Origin: Astragalus membranaceus
Taxonomy: Eukaryota > Streptophyta > Magnoliopsida > Fabales > Fabaceae
DNA length: 64,000 nucleotides
Assembly (NCBI GenBank): GCA_039519185.1
Contig: CM076851.1
Span: 49,706,751-49,770,750 of the forward strand
Direction: 5' to 3'
Below are positions 23,540 to 37,000 of this stretch, piece after piece. How positions within the stretch are numbered: position 1 is the stretch's first letter; each line of letters starts with the position of its first letter. The notes under the pieces are model-generated. The model was not told where the DNA came from. It searched no databases and saw only the letters and a list, made by a program, of their open reading frames with translations. A program made the translations under genes and the position numbers.

Positions 23540-24339
23540 CATGTAACTAATCTAACGTATCTTCAAGATTAGGCATCCAAATATGATCTTTGGTGGTGCT
23601 CTTGTTGACTTCTCGACTGTTAATGCACATTCTTCGCGGTAATCCTTCTTTGGTACTAGGAGTGCATGTACGACACATATATAGGCAAACACTCTCTCGA
23701 ATCAACCCTTTCTTTAGTACGTAGCTCATGCACATGATGTTGGACTTCTGCGTGTTCTGTTGGTCTAGTAATATATAAGCTAGTTTGTTAGGAATAACAG
23801 CTTTCGGGATACAGTCAATGGCATTCTTGGTGTCTTGCATCAGATCGTAGTCCTTACGAAATATCTGCTGGTACGAAATCTGGAAATTCAGCAAGCAGTT
23901 GCTGATTTTTCTTTGGAGCACTAGATTTTTCATTTGATTTGCAAAATAGAACAAAGCCTCATGGCTTATTTCACCTTGACTGGTTCCTTTGTGACTAAAT
24001 ATACTAGTGACTTGAATTTTTTTTTCCCTTCATTGAACTCATTAGGTGGCAGTAGTACTAATTTGGCCTTAACTCCATCCTTCACAAAAGTATAAGTATT
24101 TGCATAAACATTGTACAAGGTGTGACATCATATTGTCAAGGTCTCATAAGAAGGTGGCATGCATTCATATATAGGAATAACAATCACATTATACATTATC
24201 TTTATATTTTTGACCAATGGAAAAATATCCAAGGCATCACTTAGATATTTTTATCACATTACCCTTGTGGAACCATTGTAGGCTTGTAGCTTGTATGCGT
24301 GAGGGTGCTCCTTAATCGGCAACTTTAAATTTTCCATTA
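23540..24339 (-). pseudogene. Decayed Ty3/gypsy protease-RT segment
   Basis: The minus-strand frames resemble the linker before RT and the RT start: LKKGLIRESVCLYMCRTCTP, then RMCINSREVNKSTTKDHI and PNLEDTLD, matching the plant gypsy pattern ELLKKGLIRES ... RMCVDSRAINKIT ... PRLDDMLD. The protease-RT spacer lies at 23,960-24,339. Multiple stops. It continues on the far side of the Mutator-like insertion at 26,180. Confidence 0.7.
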
Positions 24340-24348
24340 TATAGTTTA

Positions 24349-24611
24349 AGCTTAAATATGTTTTAGGCCCCTGCAAATATAGGGTGTTTTGGTTTAAGCC
24401 CCTGCAATTTTTTTTTTGCAAATAAGCCCTTGCAAAATACAACATTTTTGATTTACGCCCTTCTGTTAGTCAAATGTTATAAAAAAACACAGTTGACTAA
24501 CAGAAATCCTACGTGTCATTTAATATTAATTTTTATTTATTTTAAATACTTATTTTACATGCCAAGTCACTTGCAAAATGAAGTGTTTTGCTAAAAGCCC
24601 TTCACCCATGG

Positions 24612-24697
<86 letters not shown>

Positions 24698-25807
24698 CTT
24701 CAATACTCAAATCTTTATTAAAACGAACGGATCTAATCCCATATATTTGTGTCACCAGTTTTTTTGTAATTGAAGTTTGTTGTTGTGCTGTATGAAGCGC
24801 TTATAGAGTTGGTTTAGTTGTAAATCTTTCTTTATAATATGATAGCGTAGATGGTCAACGAAAAAAAAACAGGAAACACAAAAAAAAATGCTTCAAAAGC
24901 TTAACGCAAGATCTATATAGCAGGTAGCATAAGATTTGCTTCAAATTGTTTGGATTATTTTGTAGAACATATTGTTAGTAACCTAAGGAAGTAGAGAGGA
25001 CAATCAAAGAGAAATTCAAAATAATAGAGTGATGGAAGGTTACTGTAGCGATGGAAGGTTACTGTAGCGATGGAAGAAGATTAGGGAAGAAGAAGGGGAT
25101 TTGATCTGGGTTTTTTTTAAGGCTTAAATATGTTTTAGGCCCCTACAAATATAGGGTGTTTTGGTTTAAGCCCCTGCAAAAAAATTAAAAAAAAACCCTT
25201 GCAAATTGACATGTTTTGTTTTAAGCCCTTCTTCTATTTCCAGTTTTCAGTTTCCATCATCTTCTTCTAATTCCAATTTCATCACCTTCTTCCTCTAATT
25301 CCAGTTTCATCTTCTTCCTCTATTCTCACCCACACCACAACCACCACACCACCACCACCACAACCACTCTCTCTCACCCACACCACAACCACCACACCAC
25401 CACCACTAACACTACCACAACCACTCTCTTCTCTCTCTCTCCAGCGATTTCCAACCCCAGTACTGCATAGCAAATCTCCCCCTTTTTTATTTCTGTTTTT
25501 ATATCATTTACGGTTATCCTTTTTGTTCGTTTAATACCCCTCTTTGTTCGTTTAATATCCTTTTGGTAAAACCTTCGTGAAAACCCAAAACGACCATGAA
25601 CTTAAAAACGAAATCAAAAACGATGGCTAAAACGAAATCAAAAATGATCTATTGCTCTAAGAGGTAAAAACGAAATCATTTCATGTGATGTTCAATTTCG
25701 TTTTCCACTTTTCATTTCGTTTTCTATCGATTAAAAACGAAATAAAAAACGATCTATTTCAAATTCATTTCAGCTGTTTTAATGAAGATCTGAGTATTGA
25801 AGATCTG

Positions 25808-25878
<71 letters not shown>

Positions 25879-26170
25879 CTGGGTTTCAGTAGAGAGGAAG
25901 AAGAAGTAATGGGTGAAGGGCTTTTAGCAAAACACTTCATTTTGCAAGTGACTTGGCATGCCAAATAAGTATTTAAAATAAATAAAAATTAATATTAAAT
26001 GACACGTAGGATTTCTGTTAGTCAACTGTGTTTTTTTGTAACATTTGACTAATAGAAGGGCCTAAATCAAAATGTTGTATTTTGCTAGGGTTTATTTGCA
26101 AAAAAAAATTTTTGCAAGGGCTTAAACCAAAACACCCTATATTTGCAGGGGCCTAAAATATATTTAAGCC
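24349..26170. mobile_element. Mutator-like element, 1822 bp, 9-bp TSD, microsatellites in both arms
   Basis: The left arm starts agcttaaatatgttttaggc and the right arm is its inverse over about 265 bp. TSD tatagttta at 24340-24348 and 26171-26179. A (CT)40 array at 24614-24693 in the left arm is mirrored by (GA)32 at 25811-25874 in the right arm. An extra internal copy of the left TIR (about 25,121-25,235, same orientation as the left arm) suggests a nested or rearranged element. The interior has CCA/CAC-rich text (25,325-25,430). No transposase. Confidence 0.85.
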
Positions 26171-26179
26171 TATAGTTTA

Positions 26180-27100
26180 ACACATTTTCAAAGCTTCCTC
26201 TATCGATAATGATATCACAAAACTTACCTTGCACGGTGTAGCAGGTATGGGCAGTGGCGGACCCAGGACCCCGGGGTCAGGGGTGTCAAATTTTTTAAGG
26301 CCTGTGTCAAATGGGTGCAAAACTTGGTCTACTAGTACAATTTAAAATTTTCAGGGGGGTCAAAATTAAAATTTCAGGAGATTTAGGCTATTTATATAGG
26401 GTGTTTAGTGCAAAAAAAAAAATCCAGGGGGTTCAACTGAACCCCCTGGTTGCATGCTAGGTCCGCCAACTGGTATGGGTGATATTCAAGTTATCGAGCT
26501 ATCATTTTTTTCTCCTTTTTGGGTTTCATACTTCATCAGTGATCAACATCTAAAATTCTCTGGTATATTCTTCTACTGACAAATTCTCCTAACAAAAATT
26601 TTGTTGTTCAATGAAATTGTCCTGATAGTAATGGGGAGGTAAGATTATGGGTTAGTTCACAATGTATTTTCTCCCAAGTTATGATCTTGCTTTTCTCTTC
26701 ACACTCACGTTTTCTTTTAAGATTTTCCCACCATATCGAAGTGTGTTTCTTTACCTTGACAAAAATGATCTTCCCCAATTACCTCCTAATATTCAAACCA
26801 ACGTTCAACATTTTGAAATCAATCCATAAACTCATCTGTTTGGAGCTTCTCCTCAAAATCTGGAATGTCTACTTTGATATTATTGATTCTAAATTGTTGT
26901 CATGGCGAACATCTGCTTTCAATTGATGAAAAGTCACAACCAGAGTCATCCTCTCAAAATCTTTTTCATCGTGCTTCCAACAATGCTTATTAGGAATTTA
27001 CAATCTCTTGCAATTGTTGAATTTTTTGCCTCATTTATTCAATCTCAAATGTTTTATCTTCTAGGTATCATTTTTTTTAAAAGAATGAGTTTTACAAAGG
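26180..27100 (-). pseudogene. Decayed Ty3/gypsy gag and protease start
   Basis: On the minus strand the protease segment resembles CDIIIDRGSFENV (26,180-26,225). Further up the gag resembles KVDIPDFEEKLQTDEFMDWF (about 26,800-26,880), the common plant gypsy gag opening. It is broken by stops and by a hAT MITE (26,252-26,472). Together with 23,540-24,339 it forms one old element. Confidence 0.6.
26252..26472. mobile_element. hAT-type MITE, 221 bp
   Basis: Ends CAGTGGCGGACC and GGTCCGCCAACTG. gtatggg is duplicated at 26245-26251 and 26473-26479. Internal short palindrome aaccccctgg/ccaggggg-like. Sits within the old gypsy protease-gag segment. Confidence 0.75.
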
Positions 27101-27426
27101 TTTGGGTGGAAAGAAGGGTTTTAAAATGGTATTGGGATAAACACCAATTTTTTTTAAGTATATAGGGCAAAATTGTTATTTTGAAGTTCAAGGATAAGTT
27201 TGTGATTTTGAAAAATCAAGAGGTAAAATTATAATTTTTTAGGAATTCTATAGGTCAAATTGCAATATTTAATATAGGGGCCAGTTGCAATTTTGTAAAA
27301 CTTTACTACTAAATTGTATTTTCTTAAAAGGTTAAATATGTGTTTAGACCCTATAAAATACATGGCTTTCAATTTAGTCCCCATAATGGTCATGGGTTGA
27401 GACTCTGAGATAGAATTTACAGTTGT

Positions 27427-27500
27427 TCTTTAGTAGCTCAGTGATAGAGTGGTGTCGGCTTAAAACCGATTGGTCGTAGGTTCAAATCCTACTTGGAGAG
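27427..27500 (+). pseudogene. trnN(GUU)-like organellar tRNA relic with altered anticodon
   Basis: 74 nt with cloverleaf arms: acceptor TCTTTAG pairs with CTTGGAGA by Watson-Crick/GU pairs, D arm GCTC/GAGT, T arm GTAGG-TTCAAAT-CCTAC. It resembles plastid-type trnN, but the anticodon loop reads CTTAAAA instead of CTGTTAA, and two extra bases sit before the anticodon stem. It lacks the long variable arm that a nuclear tRNA-Leu(UAA) would need, so it is judged a relic of organellar origin. Confidence 0.6.
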
Positions 27501-27740
27501 ATTTAGTTCCTTACAAATTCTTTAATTCCAAAGGAAAGGGTTCACTTCTTAAGTAAGAAGTAAGAGTAGGTAACGCGTTCCCTCTCGTTTTTTTAATATA
27601 TAAAGGTATATCCAAAAAAAGCAAAGAAGAAATGAAATAAGCAAGAAGAGGATCGTTTGAGAAGAGTGGGCAACCCATTAGCAAGAATGCTTCTCTACAA
27701 ACCGATACCATACGACATACTCTTGATTCAACCTGCTGCA
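27501..27740 (+). other. Probable organellar DNA insert continuing from the trnN-like relic
   Basis: The 3' flank (tagttccttacaaattcttt onward, with gtaggtaacgcgttccctct) has the look of the plastid region next to trnN. This is from memory only. No gene seen in it or in 27,741-28,003. Confidence 0.35.
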
Positions 27741-28003
27741 AACAAGTAGCTATATATGCGAAAGATCATGAAAAACTTTTGAAGTAGCAATGAATTCAAC
27801 AAATATCAAGATGATATTAGCAAAACTATATATGTGGAATAAACTAGGAGTCTTCTCTAACACCTGCTTACCTTTACATCTATGAAACATCACATATATA
27901 TTATATTTATATTAATGAATAAATCTAGTGGCAAACCTTATTCCACAAGTTACAAAAGAATATTGCCAGCATATATAACTTTTCTTTTTCTGACCAAACT
28001 AGG

Positions 28004-31000
28004 CTACCTTGAGTATCCATTAGCCTGAACAGGGATCCTTACTTTGTGCCCTCTGCTTCCCTTCATTAAAACCTCTCCAAAACTATAAGTTCCTGTCACT
28101 GAGCGAACAGTAAGTGTTACAGAAAACTTACGTGATGCACCAGCTTTGATAGTCATTGCTGGAGGGTTGACTTCAATGGCAATTGCTGGTTGCATTCTAG
28201 CTGTGAGCACGTATGTTTCTTGCTTAGCAACATTTGTTACTGTGCGGGTGAAAACCTCAGTTCTCACAAGATGTGAAACTGTTATTGATGGAGTGTTTAA
28301 ATTTGCTGGGTGACCCATTGTATAGTTACATGGTGAGTTTGTGAACTTCTTAATCTCATGAACATCAATGCCGGGTGTTGTACATAAGAAACCTAAATAA
28401 TCCTTGTATCCTGCAAAATTATTAGTAAAATTAATTAAGAACTTTTTTACTTTTACTTTTTTTTGTCTTATTATCTTCCTTTACTTGCACACAAAATTAT
28501 TTCCGGAACACATTCTTTTAGTAGATTCTAGATTAACGAAAAAGATGAAAAGAGAACATCCACCCCGTTAGAAAAATATATTCAAGAACTAATTTTGATG
28601 AGAATAATTCAAAAGCCTCTGGATAAAATGTTAACCATGAAACTTAATGATAGACTACACTAAGCTATTTCACTAGATCTAGGGTTGCAAGAGAAGAAAT
28701 AAACATAAAACAGCTTCTGAAATTTCATACCCTCAAAGGAGGCAGCATTACATCTTAAATACTTAGGGTTTCTAAGCCTGCTTGGTCACACATCAGACAT
28801 ATGGGCCACAGGCCACTTAAGGTCCATACAAACGAAAATAAATAAAAGAGGGACAATGTCCATTACTAATTACACCATAATAATTAATGAATGAAGCCCT
28901 TCAGCCATCCTGGCTTTTGGGTCACACGAATGGGCCTGTTGGGTACCACTATTGGGTTGCTAACATTACTCCCGGGTCCATTGAGAACCTGGTCCTCAAG
29001 GTTCAGGACGCTACGTGGCACGTTGGGAGTGGCTGGGTAGGAATCCAATGCGCCAGCTAGCGTTGAAGGCGACGCGTCTAGCAAGACAGGAGTTTGAATC
29101 AACGGTTCAGATGAAGCGGAAGCGTTGCGTGTCACGTTGGGAGTGGTTGGGGCGGGATCCACTGTGTTACCCGGTGTGGGGAATGGTGCATCCAGCAAAG
29201 CAGAATTTTGTATCAACGGCTCAGATGAGGCGTGCAGGGAGTCGTTGGAATCCAACGGTCCGCAGGGAGGCGCGCTGTTCCGTGCCAGGGACGCAGCAGG
29301 CGTGGCAGCAGGAGGACGCGGCGTGTCAATCAGAGCGGACTTGGGAAAGAGGAAATTTGCTGGATTTGAATTTTCATTGAGTTCCGAATCTTGATCCAAC
29401 GGTGCTGATGAGGCGCGCTGCGCGAAGTGTTGATCCAACGGTGCGCAGAATGGGCCTGGTGTCCCGAGGGAGTGTGACAGGCAGCGTCAGCGCCATTCCA
29501 GGCGCGTGGGACAGCTTTTCAACAGTCTCCGTGTCACTTTTTGCAATCAACGGTTGGGCTCGCGCAGAGTTAGCTTGGGAAGTGGTGTCTTCATCCAACG
29601 GTTCAGAAGTTGTAGGGGAGAGTGAAGTGTTTATATTGTACTTAGTTGCACAAGTCACATTAGTTCCTTCAGTTAAAGAGCTTAGCTGCTCTTCTGTCTT
29701 CCCATTCACACCAAACTCGTTTCTCTCTCTGTCTGCTTCAGACTTTCCTTCTCCTTCTGTTAAGTCAGTAATATCCAAACCATTTCTCTTATCCTCAAGT
29801 TCCTCAAGATTATGAGCTTGAAAATCACCTCCGAAATAGGGGCGTAACTGAGAAACGTGAACCACTGGGTGAATACGAGATTCAGGGGGGAGTTCCAGTT
29901 CATAAGCTACCTTCCCAATGCGCCGGAGAACCTTAAATGGGCCGTAGTAACGCTTGGCCAGCTTCTCTGAGGATCTGCGTGCAACAGTTTGCTGGCGGTA
30001 AGGGTGTAAACGCAGAAGAGCCAGATCTCCAATGTTGAAGGTATAGTCCCTCCTTTTCTTGTTGGCTTGGTCTACCATTTGTTGTCTGCTTCTTTTTAAG
30101 TTCTCCTTCAACGCTTTCTGTATTTCTTGTCTGTGTTGCAGAGTGGACTCCAAGTTGTCAAGATCTGTTGCACCTGTAACATAATCTGGGACTGCTGGTG
30201 GTGGGCGGCCGTAAAGAGCCTGGAAGGGGGACATCTGAATGGCCGAGTGAAAGGAGGAGTTGTGCCAATACTCTGCAAGATGCAAGAACTTGAACCATTT
30301 ACGAGGGTGATCACTCGTAAAGCAGGCGAAGATACGTCTCTAGGGAGCGGTTGACGACCTCAGTCTGGCCATCGGTCTCAGGGTGGTAAGCAGTGCTGTA
30401 CTTTAGAGTTGTTCCTTGCACGCGGAAAAGTTCTTTCCAGGAGTTGCTTAAAAATAAGGGGTCTCTGTCAGATATGATGGATTTAGGGATGCCATGGAGG
30501 CGGCAGATCTCGACTGAAAATCGAGTGGGCAGAGTACTTGGTTGGTAGTGCTATGACGTGAACAAACTTTGTGAGTCTGTCGCAAATCACCCAGATGGCA
30601 GTGTGTCCAAAAGAGTTTGGAAGGTGAGTTATGAAGTCCATTGTAAGTTCTTCCCAAACCTGATTTGGTGATGGTAATGGTTGAAGTAACCCCTGTTTTT
30701 TTTTTGTGGTAGGTACTTGTTCTGCTGGCAAATAGTGCAGTGCTTGATGAAGAGTTTAACATCTCTATGGATTCCTGGCCATGAAAAGGAGGCAGAGAGT
30801 CTTGCCAGGGTGGGCTTAACACCTGAGTGACCGGCTACAGGGGTACGGTGATATTCAAGCAGAAGGGTCTTCCGTAAATCTGTCGAGTCAGGTATGAAAA
30901 GTTTTCCTTTGTAATAGATCAAGTCATTTGAGTAACTGTAATCGTTCTTCGTGTCTGTTTCTGATGTGCACCTTTGAACTAATTCTTTTCCCTTGTCATC

Positions 31001-34000
31001 TGTCTTGTAGTACTGTTGGAGTTGAGCAATAAGCATTGGGACTGGCGATGAGATTGCGGAGAGCAGTGTTGCATCCTCTGTGTATTTGCGGCTAAGTGCG
31101 TCCGCAACCAGATTAGACTTGCCAGGTTTGTAGTAAATATCAAAACTGAACCCTTGTAACTTAAATGCCCTATTTCTGTTGTTCTGGTGTTTGAATCTTC
31201 TGGACAAGGAGGCTCTTAAGACTCTTCTGATCTGTGTAGAGATGAAAATGCCGTCCTAAGAGGTACTGACGCCACTTTTTTATTGCTTCAGTGACAGCAA
31301 ACATTTCCCGCACATACACTGAGGCAGCTTGCATCCGAGGACACATCTTTTTGCTGAAGAAGGCTAAGGGGTGACCGTCTTGGGAGAGAACAGCACCGAT
31401 GGCGGTAGCGGAGGCATCTGTTTCAACCACAAAGACCTTGGTAAAGTCAGGGAGAGCAAGCACTGGCACTGATGTAATTTTCTGTTTTAGCTCTGTAAAT
31501 GCCACTTCGGCATCTGTACTCCATGTAAACTTAGTGGAACGCAACAAATCGGTGAGAGGAGCGGCGAGAGAGGCGTAGAGACGCACAAATTGTCTATAGA
31601 ATCCGGTGAGGCCTAAAAATCCCCTGAGTGCCGTGAGTGAACGTCGCTTTGGCCAGTCTAGTATAGCTTGAACTTTATCAGGGTCTGGGGATACACCATT
31701 AACAGAAATAACGTGACCTAGGTAATGAACAACATCAACTGCAAAAACACACTTAGACAGCTTTGCAACAAAATGATGGGTCTGAAGTAAATCTAAAACA
31801 AGTCTTAAATGAAGTAGGTGATCAGATAAACAACGGCTATAGATTAAAATGTCATCAAAGAAAACCAGAACAAACCGTCGTAAAAAAGGTCTTAGTAAAT
31901 CGTTCATTGCTGATTGAAATGTAGACGGCGCGTTAGACAGCCCAAAAGGCATGACTAAGAACTCGTAATGTCCGTCAAAAGTGCGAAAAACTGTTTTATG
32001 AGTGTCTTCCGGTGCAACCCGAATCTGGTGATAACCTGAGCGTAGATCTATCTTGGTGAATATTTTAGCTGAGCCAAGTTCATCAAGGAGTTCATCTATA
32101 GTAGGGATTGGGAATCTGTCCTTAACAGTGACTGCATTTAGTGCTCTGTAGTCAACACAAAATCTCCAAGTTCCATCTTTCTTTTTAACCAACAAAACTG
32201 GGGAGGAGTAAGGGCTGTTGTTAGGGACAATAGTGCCTTCTTGTAGCATGTCATGGATTAGGGAGGTCATAGCTTCTTTTTGGGAGTGAGGGTAACGATA
32301 GGGTTTGACATGGATGGGGGGTGTGTTTGAGAGTAGTGGGATGTGGTGGTCATGAGGTCTGGGGGGTGGTAGGCCATGTGGTTCTTGAAAAACAGTTGGG
32401 TAGTTTTGGAGTATAGAGTTAATCTCAGGTGCTAAGGTATGGGCTATTGATTCAATGAGGTTGTTGGTGGTTTGGTGGGGTTGCAAGGCTTTGTCAGTGG
32501 GCTCAAAGCTTAGGATGTGAAGTGAGGCAATTGAGTCTGTATGTAGTAGGTGGCAGAGTTGGGGATAGGTAGTTTGGGCTGGGCTGGATTTAGGTTCTCC
32601 CTTTAGTGTGATGGGCTCATTATTGTGTTGAAAGGTGATGGATGGTATAGAGAAATCTGCTTGAATTGGGCCCAAAGTTCTAAGCCACTCCATCCCAAGG
32701 ACTACATCAGCACCTTCAATGGGGAGTAAGTAAAATGGTAAGCAGAATGATTGGTTTTGAAGGTTGATAGGAACAGAATTACAAATCCCTTCACATTGCA
32801 AATGGGAACCATTTCCAACCATGACAGAAAATGTTGGGATCTTTGAAGTGGGCAGTTTCAAATGCTCTGCAATTCTTGGTTGGAGTATGTTATGAGTGCT
32901 CCCAGTGTCAACTAGAACCATAACTATCAGTCCACCAATTAGGCCGTAAAACCTGAGTACTTGAGGGGCAAATTGACCTGTTAGAGCTTGGGGTGATAGT
33001 TGAAAGTAGGTTTCTTCTGGTTCAACTACAATTCCTTCATTTTGAGTTTCAGTGGGGTCTAGGTCTTCACCTTCCACCAGCATGAGTAAAAGATATCGAC
33101 CACTAGTACATTTATGCCCCGGAACAAACTTCACATCACAATTGTAACATAGACATTGAGCACGACGCTCGTCCCGTTGGGCTGGACTGATGCGCCTTAT
33201 AGAGTATTTGGGGTTGGGTTGGTTTTGGTGGGTTAGGGGTGTTTTGGGTGGTAGGTGTAGTAGTTGGTTTTTGGGCTGGCTTGTGTGAAGGTGGGTTTGT
33301 GTTTGAGGTTTGGCCATAGGGTTGGGAAAAGGGTCTTGAGAATTTGGGTTTGGTGGCTTTGATCTTATCCTCAATGAGTTTGGCTAGACCAATAGCTTGA
33401 GAAATTGAATAGGGTCGTTGTATGGCTATTTCATTTCTGATTTCTGGGTTTAAGCCCGAGATAAAACAGTTTAAAATCGCATCAGCTGGTAGCCGTAAGA
33501 CTCTATTTCCCAATTTCTCAAAGTTAGCTTGGTATTCAGCCACAGACCCTAGTTTGTTTAAGCTTAAAAAGTTGGGCTTGGTGATTTTCATATGTAGAGG
33601 GACCAAACCTTAGCTCTAGTGCTTCTAGCAAAGGTTGTCCAATCAGCAAGTTGGCTGTTGTGATGCATCCATTTAAACCAACCAAGTGCTTCTCCTTTCA
33701 TATAAAATGAAATCATAGGCAAACGATTTACCATGGGAATGTTGTAAAAGGAAAAAAACTGCTCAGCTTGGAACAACCATTCCAAAGAGTCTGTTCCATC
33801 AAAAATTCCCATTTCTACTTTTGGTTGTCTATAAGGGATTTGAGGGGTAGTTTGGGAAAACTGTGGAGAGTACATCTGCTGCATAAAATTAGGGAACATA
33901 TTTTGGTAAGGTGAGGGGTTGTATGGGGGAATTTGGGAAAATGCAGGGTAAGTTGTTGGGCCATATATGTTAGGTGGTGGTATAGGTGGTGGTTCAGATC

Positions 34001-37000
34001 CAGCAAGGGAAACAGTGGGTTGGGTCGAGGTGGGTTGAGTCAGAACTGTGGGTATTGGTGTAGAGACAGTGTGGGAAACAACATGTTCATAACCAGGGGG
34101 TAATAAAGGGGAAGAAGGGTTACCTGATGAAGGAGAGTGCTGTTGTGCAGGAAACCTGTCATTAATCAGTTTTGTGAGTGTCTCAAATCGTGAATCCATT
34201 AGCTGTTGTTGATTATCCAGCCTTGTATTCACAGTACCCAGCTGTTCACTCAGTTGTTGCTCAAGCTGCTGGTTATTTTCATGGAGGACAGCATCCATGT
34301 GTTGATAGGAAGCTTGAATGGCATCATCCAGATCCTTGGATGTTGGGTTGGTAGCTTTTAGAGGCATTGAGAAACAAAATGAAAGCACCAATGATAGACT
34401 ACACTAAGCTATTTCACTAGATCTAGGGTTGCAAGAGAAGAAATAAACATAAAACAGCTTCTGAAATTTCATACCCTCAAAGGAGGCAGCATTACATCTT
34501 AAATACTTAGGGTTTCTAAGACTGCTGGGTCACACATCAGACATATGGGCCACAGGCCACTTAAGGTCCATACAAACGAAAATAAATAAAAGAGGGACAA
34601 TGTCCATTACTAATTACACCATAATAATTAATGAATGAAGCTCTTCAGCCATCCTGGCTTTTGGGTCACACGAATGGGCCTGTTGGGTACCACTATTGGG
34701 TTGCTAACATTTAAGAGTAGCTATTTAGACTTATATTATACAAAATAACCTGTTTTAACGGATTTTTCCTTAATGATACTTTCTAATTACATCTTCTATC
34801 TGTTACTCTATCAGTCTGATGAAGTTTAATTTTATTCAGTTCTCATGATCATGATTTTTTCTCCTACATTTTCATCTTTTATTTCGTTTTTACAAAAACG
34901 TTTGTAACTCAGTTCCAAACGCCATCTTCCACCCCCTCCCTCCCAGGTCTAAGTAACCTCTTAGATCATGAACAATCCAAAACTGGGTCCAGATGAAGTC
35001 CTAATTTTTACTTACCTTGATGCTCAATTAAGATTGAATTAGTTTTTTCTACTTAATTTGGAACATAAACAAGACAGGACGACAAGACCACAGTTGCAGA
35101 ATCTGCTCAACAACCCTATGTCTCAACACACACCTTGTTCACTGTCCTTACTTCTTATAATAATAATATACAAAGTAGCAAACGACGTACCATGTTCCTA
35201 GCAACTAGTAACTATGACCAAGACAAAATACTACTAGTAGTTTATAAAAGGGAGGAAGCAAATGAACCTGCATCAAAGATGAGCCCAGGGTCCAAGGCGG
35301 CTCTTGGAGTCACGTGTCCACTCCCATAATCAAAAGGAGTGCCTTGGACCAGCTTCACAGCATCTGTTTCAGAATATTGCTGTGCTAGAATAGGATTTCC
35401 TGCTCTGTCTAGAGTTGCTGATGTTGTTAGCAAGGATGATTTAATGGCTGCGGGGCTCCAACGTGGATGTCTTTGCTTTATAAGAGCAGCAATTCCAGCT
35501 ATATGTGGTGCAGCCATGCTAGTTCCAGATATCATGGCAAATCCTTCTCCTGGTCAAGCAAAAACTCACGTAAATAATCAAATTATTATATATCAATATC
35601 TTCTATCTCGTGTTGTTCTTCTACCCATCCCTGCTCAATCATGCAAAAACTATTACCAATAATACCAGAAATCCTAGCACATATTCCCAGCTATGTCTGA
35701 GCATGTCTGCGATTAGATTACTCGATACAAATTTATCTATGCTCGGAACAAACATGAAACCTCAAACATCAATACAGTATATACATATTATCTGGCAGGA
35801 GAATATCCCATGCCAGGTTAGTTGTCTAGTCTTATTATCGATGGATTAGGATGTTATTAACATAATCAAACGAAAAGAAAAATATTGTATAAAGCAAAAT
35901 GAGAAAAAATATACGAATTTTCATTTGCATGGATCCACCATTACCTGTGTAGGGTCTAACTGTCCTACAAACTTCACTGAAGTAATTTCTTTCTTTCTCT
36001 AGTCTGGTGTGCCTTAATGTTTTGAGGAAAATACTTTTTCCTATTAGCAATTTGACAGTTCATTGTCCTTTCTTTTTAAAATTTATATGGACATTGCAAC
36101 CTGAACCTAACACCTCTATCCTACATAAAATATGGATCACCGACTCACTAAAGCTAATCCCAGTTGTGAAAATCAAATGTTAGTTGCAGGCTGAAAATTT
36201 CCAAAATCAGCAATTGTGAAACAACTTAGTCAAACCATTATTTTTACCTTCATAATTTGGCTCGTCAGTTCCGTTTCGAGACCACGCAGCCCAAATCAAT
36301 GAACCGGGAGCTAATATATCAGGTTTGAGAAGATCGGCATCTTGGAAGCTGAAGTCCTTTATATTTGGCCCTCTAGCAGAGAATGATGCCACTTGCGGTG
36401 CAGATTTATACATAATAGGCATCAAACCGTTCCCAATTTGACCTGTACCTTTGAAATTCTTCACTCTTCCAGTCCAGTCTCTTTGTGTGGAGATATTATA
36501 ATAATCTATCAGTACCTGAAAAATTAGGATTTGCAAGTTCCAAAACCTATTACTATTAGCACACACTTTATGTTTATAAAAAAGTATGATGAGAACATAG
36601 AAAAATATTAAAAAAGTAACCGAGATAAATGCGAGAGTGTGAAGTTATGGGCTAATAGCAAGCAGATGGAAGCAGTCGGTAGTTGTCACAGATGAGTCAA
36701 GTACCTTTGAATTTTCGACATTTGTGATAAGAATCCCAGGAAGTCCAACCGGGACTGGATCAAATTTCACTCCAGGAGAAGCATTTTCTACACAAAGAAC
36801 AAATCCAGCTGCTCCAAGAGCCTTTGCTGTTTCAGAGACTTTCTTTATCGATGCACTACCAGAAACAAAGTTGAAAGAATAGCCACAGAGAAGAATATTC
36901 CCCTTTATCAAGTTCTTGTTTAAAACTTCGGGCCTCTGGCAATCTGTGGGGCTGTATTTCATAACAGAAGAATCTAGCAGAACATCGTTTGCAGCAACCA

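Noticed and set aside
27427..27500. Functional nuclear tRNA-Leu(UAA)
   Set aside because: No long variable arm, two extra bases before the anticodon stem, and overall likeness to organellar trnN.
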